Source: Flavobacterium reichenbachii
Lineage (GTDB): Bacteria > Bacteroidota > Bacteroidia > Flavobacteriales > Flavobacteriaceae
DNA: 64,000 bases
Reading direction: 5' to 3'
Assembly: GCF_002217435.1 (NCBI RefSeq)
Contig: NZ_MUHF01000004.1
Location: 1 to 64,000 of the forward strand
Shown here: positions 43,015-51,102 of the stretch, piece by piece
Position numbering within the stretch: the first letter of the stretch is position 1
Layout: each line of letters starts with the position of its first letter
The notes under the pieces: generated by a model
Databases searched by the model: none
What the model saw: only the letters and a program-made list of their open reading frames with translations
Told to the model about the DNA's origin: nothing
Translations under genes and position numbers: made by a program

Positions 43015-44601
43015 CTACAAGATAATGTCTTGCGTGATGTTTATTTCGTTAAGAAAATAATCATCGTGTGAGATTACAAGCAGCGTTCCTTTGTATTCTT
43101 TTAGTGCCGAAGTCAAAATTCCGATATTCTGCAGATCCAGATTATTAGTCGGTTCATCCAGAATAATTAAATCGGGAGCTTGGTTTCCGATTGTCAGACA
43201 GCATAAAATAAGGCGCATTTTTTCACCGCCGCTGAGTGAACGACACGATTTGTCCCAATCTTCACGCGAAAACAAAAACCGATTCAAACGCAGTTTTACT
43301 TCATGTTCCTGCAGCAACTTTGTATTGTATTGCTGTGCCTGCTCATAAATATTGAGGCTGTCATTAATCAAAGAATAATCCTGATCGATGTATATAGCAG
43401 TACCATTTAACAGAGAAATAAAACCGGAATTAGGTTGCAATTTTCCAAGAATCATTTTTATCAAAGTCGTTTTTCCTTTTCCGTTTTTACCTTTTACAGC
43501 AATTCTTTCGCCGCTGTTGATCTGAAAACCGATCGGTATTTTCCAAAGATTGCCCGGTCCATAACTAAAATTAATTGCATTTGCAGTAATCAATTCCCTT
43601 CCTTTATGCAAAGCAGAATCATCCAAATCTAATTTAATCTGGTCTCCATCGGGTATTTCTGAACGCAGCTGGCTTAACGAATTCGAAATCGATTCTATTT
43701 TCTCAAAATGAACCCCCTTTAATTTCGAAGTACTTTTCTCAGCCTTATTTTTTAAGGTCTTCATAGCGATTGTTGGCAGACCGGCTTTTTCCTGCTTTTT
43801 CTTACCGCGCGCATCGAGTTTATTTTGTCGCTCTACAGATTGACGCTCGGTTTCACGGGCTTTACGCAGTTCTTTTTCTTTATTTTGAAGATCCTGGCTT
43901 AATGCATTGCTTTCGATTTGCTTTTGCTGCACGTAAAATTCGTAATTACCGCCATAAGTTGTAATTCCTTTAGCATTCAATTCGCAGACAACAGGCAGAA
44001 GATTGAGCAGTGTACGATCATGAGAAACCACAACAATTGTACTTTTAGAATTTAAAATATACTCGTAAAGAAGTTTTCTGCTTTCAGAATCCAGATGATT
44101 GCTCGGCTCGTCCAGCAGTATAATTTCAGGTTGATGAATCTGGATTCCTGCCAAAAAAACCTTTGTCTTTTGACCGCCGCTTAGTGTCTCCATAACTTGT
44201 TCCGGACTTACTTCGTCCAGTTTCCAATAAGCAAAGGCGTCTTTAAAACGTTCTTCGATCGACCAGTCATCATCCAAAATCACATAATCGTTTAGATCGC
44301 CATTTCCGGCAGTAATTTTGCGGAGTGCTTTTATTTTTTCTTCAATTCCCAGAACCTGAGCGGTAGAAAACGAATTGTAATAATTGGTAAGCTGCGGCAC
44401 ATAGTAGGGCAATGCGCTTGTTCGTATAGTTCCTGCAGAAGGTGATGCTTTATAAGCCATAAGCTGCAGCAAAGTAAATTTTCCCGCACCATTATTTCCT
44501 GTTAGTGCAATTTTATCTTTTTTGTTAATGGTGAAAGTAATACCAGAAAAGAGCATCTCCCGATTGGGGTGCATATAAGTAATATCCTGAAGATTCAGCA
44601 T
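43015..44601 (-). CDS. ABC-F family ATPase with altered Walker A
   Basis: A 528-residue soluble protein with two ABC domains and no membrane part, as in ribosome-associated ABC-F factors. NBD1: GNNGAGKFT (Lys41), LSGGQ (140-144), IILLDEPSNHLD. A charged linker lies at about 230-300. NBD2: GKNGKGKTT (Lys377), LSGGE (456-460), LIILDEPTNNLD. In NBD1 the residue after the Walker A Lys, normally Ser or Thr and a Mg ligand, is Phe. The function could be translational quality control or antibiotic protection. Confidence 0.9.
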   Translation of the reverse strand: MLNLQDITYMHPNREMLFSGITFTINKKDKIALTGNNGAGKFTLLQLMAYKASPSAGTIRTSALPYYVPQLTNYYNSFSTAQVLGIEEKIKALRKITAGNGDLNDYVILDDDWSIEERFKDAFAYWKLDEVSPEQVMETLSGGQKTKVFLAGIQIHQPEIILLDEPSNHLDSESRKLLYEYILNSKSTIVVVSHDRTLLNLLPVVCELNAKGITTYGGNYEFYVQQKQIESNALSQDLQNKEKELRKARETERQSVERQNKLDARGKKKQEKAGLPTIAMKTLKNKAEKSTSKLKGVHFEKIESISNSLSQLRSEIPDGDQIKLDLDDSALHKGRELITANAINFSYGPGNLWKIPIGFQINSGERIAVKGKNGKGKTTLIKMILGKLQPNSGFISLLNGTAIYIDQDYSLINDSLNIYEQAQQYNTKLLQEHEVKLRLNRFLFSREDWDKSCRSLSGGEKMRLILCCLTIGNQAPDLIILDEPTNNLDLQNIGILTSALKEYKGTLLVISHDDYFLNEINITQDIIL

Positions 44602-44798
44602 GTTTGTCTTTTTTTAAAGTTACTATAATCCTGAAGGCAGATTGATATCTGTCTTCGTTATTTAAACCGAAAAAAAAGTGCTGATCACATAAATACTTGT
44701 AATAGATTAGAATTGCAAAATTAATAAAAAAAATAAAATGATAATAATCTCAATATCATTTCAGAATAAACAAAACAGAAACGATTCAAATTAAGCCC

Positions 44799-44831
44799 TG
44801 TCCAGTTCAAAATTGAATTTGTCCGGTTCAA
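44799..44831 (+). promoter_or_regulatory. LytTR-type direct repeat upstream of doxX
   Basis: TGTCCAGTTCAA (44799-44810) and TGTCCGGTTCAA (44820-44831), 21 bp apart start to start, as for LytTR-domain binding sites. After 34 nt comes a -7-like CAGATTTG (44866-44873). A matching arrangement lies upstream of the epoxide hydrolase operon. The rest of the 302-bp gap 44602-44903 is AT-rich with no other feature. Confidence 0.7.
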
Positions 44832-44903
44832 CATGATACAAATATGAAGTTTAGCGCTTAAAACGCAGATTTGTACCGTTAAATAACTTAAAACAATATA
44901 ATC

Positions 44904-45302
44904 ATGAACACAAAATCAACAAAAATCATTTACTGGACCGGAATTGTATTAACTTCTTTATGGTTTGGAGCAAGCGGTTTATTCGAATTAACTAACAATC
45001 CTATCGTATGGGGAATCACGCAGCAATTGGGTTATCCCGCACATTTTATTTACATACTCGGCGTATTTAAATTGTCAGGAGTTATTACGCTGTTAATTCC
45101 AAATAAATTACTTCGTTTAAAAGAATGGGTATTTGCCGGAATCTTCTTCGACATCATTTTTGCCTTCTTTTCTAAAATTGCTGTACTCGGTTTTGCAGAT
45201 GCAATTGATGCTGTTATCGCTTTTATCATGGTGAGTGTTACGTATGCAATGTTTAGAAAATTGTATACTGCAACATATGTCCAAAAAGAAATTCAAAACT
45301 AA
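44904..45302 (+). CDS. DoxX-like membrane protein
   Basis: A 132-residue protein with four hydrophobic helices of the DoxX/DoxX-like type (IIYWTGIVLTSLWFGASGLF, LGYPAHFIYILGVFKLSGVI, PNKLLRLKEWVFAGIFFDII, and a last helix near 100-118). Members are small inner-membrane proteins linked to redox stress. Preceded by a LytTR-like direct repeat, so it is a likely target of the two-component system encoded just downstream on the other strand. Confidence 0.87.
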   Translation: MNTKSTKIIYWTGIVLTSLWFGASGLFELTNNPIVWGITQQLGYPAHFIYILGVFKLSGVITLLIPNKLLRLKEWVFAGIFFDIIFAFFSKIAVLGFADAIDAVIAFIMVSVTYAMFRKLYTATYVQKEIQN

Positions 45303-45316
45303 AGTAACAAAAAACA

Positions 45317-45347
45317 AAACTGCCTATTATTTGATAATAGGTAGTTT
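45317..45347. terminator. Hairpin after doxX
   Basis: AAACTGCCTATTAT pairs with ATAATAGGTAGTTT with one G-T pair, 14 nt after the doxX stop. The following T-run is short, so termination may be partial. Confidence 0.55.
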
Positions 45348-45386
45348 AAGTATTATTTATTCATCTAAAACTTTAAATAAATAAAA

Positions 45387-45467
45387 ATGAAAAAGATCAT
45401 CTTAATTATCAGTTTTATATTAGCAGCACTGTTCTTTTTGAGCTGTTTTATGTTTCCTGAATTTTGA
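45387..45467 (+). CDS. Tiny lipoprotein-like or membrane peptide (26 aa)
   Basis: A short frame encodes 26 residues: MKKIILIISF, then ILAALFFLSC, then FMFPEF. It has a basic start, a long hydrophobic helix and a Cys in a lipobox-like position, resembling very small lipoproteins or membrane peptides. It follows doxX by 84 nt on the same strand with a hairpin between. The length is marginal, so it may be a chance frame. Confidence 0.4.
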   Translation: MKKIILIISFILAALFFLSCFMFPEF

Positions 45468-45523
45468 AAAAATCGCTTATAAAAAGACCGATTAACTTAT
45501 TGCAAAAACAATGCGTTAGTCGG

Positions 45524-46291
45524 TTATCTGTTTTCGAGCCAGCTTAAAAAGGCAGTTGTTTTTTCCTTTCCTATCAATAACTTTTCTTCTGTAGGAACCG
45601 TTAATTTTAGAATGATCTTACGCGAGAAATAATGCTCTGCTTCTCTTACAGCCGAAAAATTAACCAAATACTGCCTGTTTATTCTAAAGAACTGTATTGG
45701 AGATAGGAGTTTATGAACCTCATCTAGTGACTGTGTTATCTGATATTCGTTTTTATCAAAAGTCATGATGGTCGGGGTTTCATTCTTTATATAAAAGAAA
45801 GCTATATTTTCTGTCAATACCGTTTGGTATTTATTATTTTTAAATACCAGGAAACTGCTTTTGCCTTTATTTTCGCCAGTTCGCGTTAATAAATAATCAA
45901 AATCAGGCATAGCTTTTTTATTGCGTTGAAAGAAATTTTTAAGTTCTCCTGCTTTCTTAATAGCCTGCGAAATACTTTCTCTCGAAAAAGGTTTTAATAC
46001 ATAATCAATTCCGTTTGACTTAAAAGCTTCAATTGCATAATCATCAAAAGCGGTGCAAAATATAACGGGAGACAAAACTTCAACATTTTTAAAAATCTCA
46101 AAACACTGGCCATCAGCGAGCTGAATATCCATAAAAATAAGATCCGGCTGATCGTTTTCAGAAAGATAACTCACCGCACCATCTATACTCTGAATATAAG
46201 ATAGAATCTGAGCGTCTGGTCTAATGCTTAAAATAAGCTGGCCAAGGGCTTTGGCCGTTTTTACTTCGTCTTCAATTATTATGATCGTCAT
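45524..46291 (-). CDS. LytTR-family response regulator
   Basis: A 255-residue two-component regulator. The receiver domain (about 1-120) shows IIEDE, the phospho-acceptor Asp55 (LIFMDIQLADG), CTAFDDYAIEAF and VLKPF. The LytTR DNA-binding domain (about 150-253) shows FLVFKNNKYQTVLTENIAFF and PIQFFRINRQYLVNFSAV. It overlaps the upstream histidine kinase gene by 20 bp. Nearby promoters with 21-bp-spaced direct repeats (44799-44831 and 52496-52528) are its likely targets. Confidence 0.94.
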   Translation of the reverse strand: MTIIIIEDEVKTAKALGQLILSIRPDAQILSYIQSIDGAVSYLSENDQPDLIFMDIQLADGQCFEIFKNVEVLSPVIFCTAFDDYAIEAFKSNGIDYVLKPFSRESISQAIKKAGELKNFFQRNKKAMPDFDYLLTRTGENKGKSSFLVFKNNKYQTVLTENIAFFYIKNETPTIMTFDKNEYQITQSLDEVHKLLSPIQFFRINRQYLVNFSAVREAEHYFSRKIILKLTVPTEEKLLIGKEKTTAFLSWLENR

Positions 46292-47288
46292 AAATAAGTG
46301 GTATTTTTACTTTGAATGTAGTTTCGTCTTTATCAATTCCTATTTCCTTGTGAATCAGATGCATAAAACGCTGATTAATATTATCCAAACCAACTCCGGT
46401 AGACAATACTCCTCTTTTCAGCTGAATCTGATTTTCGATTACCAGGAATTCATTTTCAGAATACAGATTTATTATCAACGGTTTATCCAGCGAAACAATA
46501 TTATGCTTGATACAGTTTTCGATTAATAATTGTAGTGTAAAAGGCGGAATTACAGTATTATACTGATTTTCACTGATTTCGTATATCAGTTCAAAACCAT
46601 CTTCAAAACGGGCTTTTAGCAGATACACATAAGAATCTAAAATTTGTATTTCTTCGCGAAGCGGAATCAAATCCATTTTTCGGCTTTCTAACGTAAAACG
46701 ATAAAAATCAGATAGTTTAAGAATAAAATCTGAGCTTTGCGGATCATTCACATCCACCATTGATTTTAAAGTATTGAGGCTGTTGAATAAAAAATGCGGA
46801 TTTACCTGCTGTTTTAAAAGTTCATATTGAGCACCAAGATTAACTGCCTTGGTACGCTCCAGCTCTACTCCCATCTGCTGTGTCTGGTAATTCTGAAAAA
46901 GCAGATGCAGAAACATATACACGATCAAATTGATTAAAATCCCTCTCAATTCAAACATTATCGGTGCGTCCATTTGTGCAGCCTGAAAAAGTTCCTGATG
47001 CGCCACTACCAAAACAACCATAATGGCGATACCGGCAATAACACTCAAAAATAATTTTCCGTTAAACAGATTTTTACCGACACGCTGCGATGAAAATTTT
47101 GGCAGACTATAGATATTATAATGCCATATAAAAATGGAAAATAAGAGTGTAATCGAAGAGTTAATTACAATATCGCGCAGTGTAGAAACGGCATCAAATA
47201 ATTTCGGAATTGAAGCAAGAATTGCCAGCGATACAGAACTTCCCCAAATGACTTTTTGGGAAACTTCAAAACGTTTAAATTTTTCCAT
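46272..47288 (-). CDS. LytS-like sensor histidine kinase
   Basis: A 338-residue membrane kinase with about four hydrophobic segments in residues 15-130 and then a His_kinase domain. The phospho-acceptor His165 stands in LLKQQVNPHFLFNSLNTLKS. The ATP-binding part has the reduced LytS-type motifs (FTLQLLIENCIKHNI, GVGLDNINQRF). No periplasmic sensor domain is obvious, so it probably senses a membrane or redox signal. It forms an operon with the overlapping LytTR regulator. Confidence 0.93.
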   Translation of the reverse strand: MEKFKRFEVSQKVIWGSSVSLAILASIPKLFDAVSTLRDIVINSSITLLFSIFIWHYNIYSLPKFSSQRVGKNLFNGKLFLSVIAGIAIMVVLVVAHQELFQAAQMDAPIMFELRGILINLIVYMFLHLLFQNYQTQQMGVELERTKAVNLGAQYELLKQQVNPHFLFNSLNTLKSMVDVNDPQSSDFILKLSDFYRFTLESRKMDLIPLREEIQILDSYVYLLKARFEDGFELIYEISENQYNTVIPPFTLQLLIENCIKHNIVSLDKPLIINLYSENEFLVIENQIQLKRGVLSTGVGLDNINQRFMHLIHKEIGIDKDETTFKVKIPLIYDDHNN

Positions 47289-47754
47289 AATCTGCTTACT
47301 TTTTTAATCTTGCTTTGTCAAAGATAGAACTTTTTAAAAGTAACTAACTCGCAAAAGACAGATTATTAACTCTTTAAAAATTAAAATTAAAATACTAAAT
47401 AATAACTTTATATAATAAGTATAAAAATACTGGTTTATAAATACTTAAATATATACTTAAATAGCTTACTGACATTTCGTCACGTGCTTTTTTATGGCAA
47501 AAATGATCATTTTTTACTTTGTGTTTTCATTTAAAAAATATAAAAATGCAAAATTTCTATTTTCATTATTACAAGTCATACAACGTGAAAAATCAATTAA
47601 CAAAACACATTCTTCTCTCCTATTTTCTTTAAAAAAGTGATCTTTTTTTATGATAATTATGGCATTTTTTAAAACACAAAAGAGCCTCATTTTTGAGACT
47701 TTTTTTGCGTTTATTCCAGCATCTTTTTTTTATTTTTTTGAATGTACAAATGCA
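47289..47754. other. Long AT-rich gap upstream of the kinase
   Basis: This 466-bp gap contains a perfect 16-bp palindrome AAAAATGATCATTTTT (47499-47514), possibly an operator for the kinase operon, and a hairpin terminator (47680-47708) for the DUF1223 gene on the right. No reading frame or copy of the LytTR repeat was found. Confidence 0.5.
47680..47708 (-). terminator. Hairpin terminator of the DUF1223 gene
   Basis: Read leftward, AGTCTC and GAGGCT pair (one G-T pair) around an A-rich loop and are followed by CTTTTGTGTTTT, about 50 nt after the DUF1223 stop. Confidence 0.65.
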
Positions 47755-48489
47755 TTAAAAAATCACTTTTGATACATCAAGAATATGTCCGTTTTTTTGA
47801 TTTTGCACAAAACCGATTACTTCAAAATCCTGTGGATTAAAATTCCTAGGAGGTACTAAAACCGTATTTCCTTTCGAATCTTTATTCAAATCAATTTTAT
47901 GCAGTTGTTGAACAATTTGATAATGCAATAAAATACGGTGCGCATTCTCTCCTCTTTTGACATTGCTTTTAGCCGATTTCTGAACCACTGCAATTACTAA
48001 ACTGCTGTTCTTTGAGTTTCCTTCAACATTATAACGCAATGCCAATTTATTGACGGTATAACTTGCCGATAAAGACAAACTAATCGAAGCTGGTTTGGAA
48101 AGTGCTGCTTTAATACCGTTTCGAATAACTGTTTCCTGTGATCCTACAAAGTCATTTTTTCCGTTAATGATAAGCTGTGGCGTATAAATGGGCTCTTTTC
48201 CAAGAAACTGCGCATATTCGTACTGCCTCGCAGTATACAGCTGACTGCTGAAAGCATCTTTCCAGCCTTGTTTATCCCAGTAATCAACATGATACGATAA
48301 AACGTAAACGTTACTGTCTTTGTATTCATTTTGAATTCTTCCCATCAATTCATCTGCGGGCGGACAGCTCGAACAGCCTTCTGAAGTGTATAATTCTAAA
48401 AGGGCAAATCCTTTTTTATCTAAGTTTTGACCAAAAATGCTGTTTCCGCTTAAGAACAGGATTGTAATTGCCATTATCAGTTTTTTCAT
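47755..48489 (-). CDS. Secreted DUF1223 thioredoxin-like protein
   Basis: A 244-residue protein with a signal peptide (1-20, ending IFG before QN). A thioredoxin-like DUF1223 domain follows, whose signature LYTSEGCSSCPPAD includes a CxxC at Cys39/Cys42. YVLSYHVDYWDKQGWKDAF and YTPQLIINGK also match the family. It is periplasmic and probably redox active. It is the last of a leftward group with Ohr and two hydrolases, in keeping with oxidative-stress handling. Confidence 0.9.
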   Translation of the reverse strand: MKKLIMAITILFLSGNSIFGQNLDKKGFALLELYTSEGCSSCPPADELMGRIQNEYKDSNVYVLSYHVDYWDKQGWKDAFSSQLYTARQYEYAQFLGKEPIYTPQLIINGKNDFVGSQETVIRNGIKAALSKPASISLSLSASYTVNKLALRYNVEGNSKNSSLVIAVVQKSAKSNVKRGENAHRILLHYQIVQQLHKIDLNKDSKGNTVLVPPRNFNPQDFEVIGFVQNQKNGHILDVSKVIF

Positions 48490-48591
48490 TTTTTTATTGT
48501 TGATAGTTGCTGGTTGGTTGCTTGGCAGTGATAATTGTAATTTAACTTTCTAAAAAAAACACTACCAACAACAACCAACCCATAACTTTTT

Positions 48592-49002
48592 TTAAACAAT
48601 ATTAATCTCAACGTTTATATTTCCTCTTGACATTTTAGAATACGGACACGTTTGATGTGCCCGAGCAGCTAATTCCTGAGCAGTTTCAAGATCCAAACCG
48701 GGCAGACTTATATTCAGTCTTGCCTGCAGTGAATATTCGCCATCTGCTGCGCATAAATCAACTTCAGCGTCTACCGCAGTACCTGCAGGAAGTTTGATTC
48801 CGTTTTTTGAAGCTGCGATTCCGAGTGCGCCAATAAAACAAGCCGACCATCCTGCAGCAAATAACTGTTCTGGATTGGTTCCCGGTCTTCCAGATCCCGG
48901 AGCGCTTAATTTAATATTCAATTGTTCATCTGAGCTTTTAGATGCTCCTTTTCTTCCACCCGTGGTGTGTGTTTTTCCTGTGTATAAGATTTTTGTTTCC
49001 AT
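48592..49002 (-). CDS. ohr: Organic hydroperoxide resistance protein (Ohr/OsmC)
   Basis: A 136-residue thiol peroxidase that reduces organic hydroperoxides. The two catalytic Cys are present: Cys55 in LFAAGWSACFIGAL and Cys119 in HQTCPYSKMSRGNINV. The N-terminus (METKILYTGKTHTTGGRKGA) is typical of Ohr rather than OsmC. No ohrR-type MarR gene is adjacent. The neighbours are DUF1223 on the left and an epoxide hydrolase-like gene on the right. Confidence 0.95.
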   Translation of the reverse strand: METKILYTGKTHTTGGRKGASKSSDEQLNIKLSAPGSGRPGTNPEQLFAAGWSACFIGALGIAASKNGIKLPAGTAVDAEVDLCAADGEYSLQARLNISLPGLDLETAQELAARAHQTCPYSKMSRGNINVEINIV

Positions 49003-49114
49003 GTTTTAATTGTGAATTGTGAGTTGTTAATTTTTATATGATTTATGTTGTTTTTTTGCGAAATGTAAAGTAAGCAGTCAAAGTAATTAACCATTCACCA
49101 TTTACAATTCACCA

Positions 49115-50101
49115 TTATTTAGCGACATCAATTATTGCCTGCGCAAATGATTTTGGATCTTCCTGCGGTACATTGTGCCCAATTCCTTTTAAAATTCGGT
49201 GTTCATATTTTCCTGTGAATTTGTCGGCATACGCTTTTCCATCCGCGAAAGCGCCGTCAAAATCACTGCCAATTGTAATCGTTGGAACCGTAATTGCTGG
49301 TCTTGATGCCAAACGTTTTTCCAGATTATCGTATTTCACTTCTCCCGCTTCCAGAGATTGCCTCCATCTGTAATTGTGAATTACAATCGCCGCATGATCC
49401 GGATTGTTGAATGACTGAGCTGTTTGATCGTAGGTTGCTTTATCGAAATTCCACAATGGCGAGGCGATTTTCCAGATTAGTTTATTAAAATCATACGTGT
49501 TTTGGGTATACCCTAATTTTCCTCTTTCGGTTGCAAAATAATACTGATACCACCATCCTAATTCAGCCGTTGGCGGAAGCGGTTTTAAGTTTGCTTCCAG
49601 ATTCACTACCAAATAACCGCTTCCCGATACCAAACCTTTTACACGTTCCGGCCAGAGCACAGCTGCTACAACAGCCGTTCTCGCACCCCAGTCGAAACCG
49701 CCTACTACGGCCTTGTCGATTTTCAGCGCATCCATAAAAGCAATGATATCACTTGCTAAAGCCGCCTGCTGACCATTTCTAAAAGTCTTTACAGAAAGAA
49801 AGGTCGTAGTTCCGAATCCGCGTAAATAAGGCGTAAAAACGTGATATCCTTTTGAAACTAAAATCGGAACCACTTCATTGTAACTGTGAATATCGTACGG
49901 CCATCCGTGGAGTAAAATTACTGCCGGACCATTTGCAGAGCCGGCTTCGGTATAACCAACGTTTAATAATCCTGCATTAATCTGTTTTAAAGTACCAAGC
50001 GAGCTGTTTACCGAAATCGTATTTTGCTTCGCAATTTGTGCATTAGTAAAAACCGTATTCACAAAGAGAATGACGATTAAAATATTTGATAGTGTTTTCA
50101 T
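49115..50101 (-). CDS. Secreted alpha/beta hydrolase (epoxide hydrolase-like)
   Basis: A 328-residue alpha/beta hydrolase with a signal peptide (1-22, ending NAQ). The oxyanion motif HGWP is at 65-68 and the nucleophile is Asp137 (VVGGFDWGARTA), as in epoxide hydrolases and haloalkane dehalogenases. The His is in ILKGIGHNVPQEDP near residue 309. Acts in the periplasm or outside. Substrate unknown. It is separated from the cupin gene by a 560-bp repeat block, so it may have its own promoter. Confidence 0.88.
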   Translation of the reverse strand: MKTLSNILIVILFVNTVFTNAQIAKQNTISVNSSLGTLKQINAGLLNVGYTEAGSANGPAVILLHGWPYDIHSYNEVVPILVSKGYHVFTPYLRGFGTTTFLSVKTFRNGQQAALASDIIAFMDALKIDKAVVGGFDWGARTAVVAAVLWPERVKGLVSGSGYLVVNLEANLKPLPPTAELGWWYQYYFATERGKLGYTQNTYDFNKLIWKIASPLWNFDKATYDQTAQSFNNPDHAAIVIHNYRWRQSLEAGEVKYDNLEKRLASRPAITVPTITIGSDFDGAFADGKAYADKFTGKYEHRILKGIGHNVPQEDPKSFAQAIIDVAK

Positions 50102-50147
50102 ATTATTATTTTTTGAGATGTGAGATGTGTGTTGTGTGTTGTGAAAT

Positions 50148-50662
50148 ATAACCGCAAAGGCGCAGAGGTTTACGCAAGGTTCTCAAAGTTTTAATTTACA
50201 AAGCTTTGCGTTCTTAGCGTTCTTCAACAGAAATCAAGAGCAAAAAACTTTGCGAACCTTGCGGTTAAACGATCGCTTTTGAACCTGAAACCTGAAACTA
50301 CTTTTTCATAACCAATATAACCGCAAAGAGCGCAGAGGTTTACGCAAGGTTCGCAAAGTTTTTATTGACAAAGCTTTGCGTTCTTAGCATTTTTCAACAG
50401 AAGTCAAGAGCAAAAACTTTGCGAACCTTGCGGTTAAACGATCGCTTTTCAACCTGAAACCTGAAACTTGAAACTACTTTTTCATAACCAATATAACCGC
50501 AAAGTGCGCAGAGGTTTACACAAGGTTCGCAAGTTTTTATTGACAAAGCTTTGCGTTCTTAGCGTTTTTCAACAGAAATCAAGAGCAAAAAACTTTGCGA
50601 ACCTTGCGGTTAAACGATCGCTTTGAACTTAAAACCTAAAACCTAAAACTTAAAATCTGAAA
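50148..50662. repeat. Three tandem ~170-bp hairpin-forming repeats
   Basis: Units start at 50148, 50317 and 50493 (ATAACCGCAAAG). Each carries ACGCAAGGTTCGCAAAGTTT and its inverted partner AAACTTTGCGAACCTTGCGG, so each can fold into a long hairpin. Each ends with CCTGAAAC wording, and the junctions contain CTACTTTTTCATAACCAAT, a copy of the last codons of the cupin gene. The block fills the gap 50102-50662; no gene is present. Confidence 0.85.
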
Positions 50663-51076
50663 CTACTTTTCCATAACCAATACAGGTTTTCCTTTCTCCA
50701 CAATATAAGTTGCCAGTTCTGAGGCTTTTATATTCGTATTATTTTTAGCTGAATGCACAACGCCAGCCGGAATAAAAAGTACTTCTCCCGCCTTTAATGT
50801 TACTGGTGCCTGCCCTTCTATTTCGTATTCTAATGAACCTTCCAGTACGTATATAATCTCTTCTCCCGGATGAAAATGTTTCCCAAATGCCGAATGACCT
50901 TCAAAATCTATTCGAGATTGTATAGTTTCACGTCCGGGGATACTTAGATCGTGTTTTTGTAAATCAGTGCGTTTTATACCTGTTTGTGCAGCAATTTGAT
51001 TCGGAATCAAAAAAGCAATTATACCTAAAAGGATGATTATCGCGGCAACCCATGTTTTCTGTTTATTAATTTTCAT
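50663..51076 (-). CDS. Membrane-anchored or secreted cupin protein
   Basis: A 137-residue single-domain cupin with an N-terminal hydrophobic segment (about 9-30) that may be a signal or an anchor. Metal ligands of the cupin motifs are visible: His67, His69, Glu73 (GKHFHPGEEIIYVLEG) and His108 (FIPAGVVHSAKN). Located 26 nt after the epoxide hydrolase gene in the same direction, so they form an operon. Reaction unknown. Its last codons are repeated three times in the DNA downstream. Confidence 0.88.
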   Translation of the reverse strand: MKINKQKTWVAAIIILLGIIAFLIPNQIAAQTGIKRTDLQKHDLSIPGRETIQSRIDFEGHSAFGKHFHPGEEIIYVLEGSLEYEIEGQAPVTLKAGEVLFIPAGVVHSAKNNTNIKASELATYIVEKGKPVLVMEK

Positions 51077-51102
51077 GATTTTTTGTGTTAGGATTAAAAA
51101 AA

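Noticed and set aside
44841..44860. Palindrome-like TTTAGCGCTTAAA before doxX as an extra operator
   Set aside because: The arms do not pair well beyond AGCGCT and there is no second copy in the window.
50102..50662. Possible CRISPR-like array from the repeated AACCGCAAAG units
   Set aside because: The units are about 170 bp, contain their own inverted arms, have no distinct spacers, and no cas genes are near.
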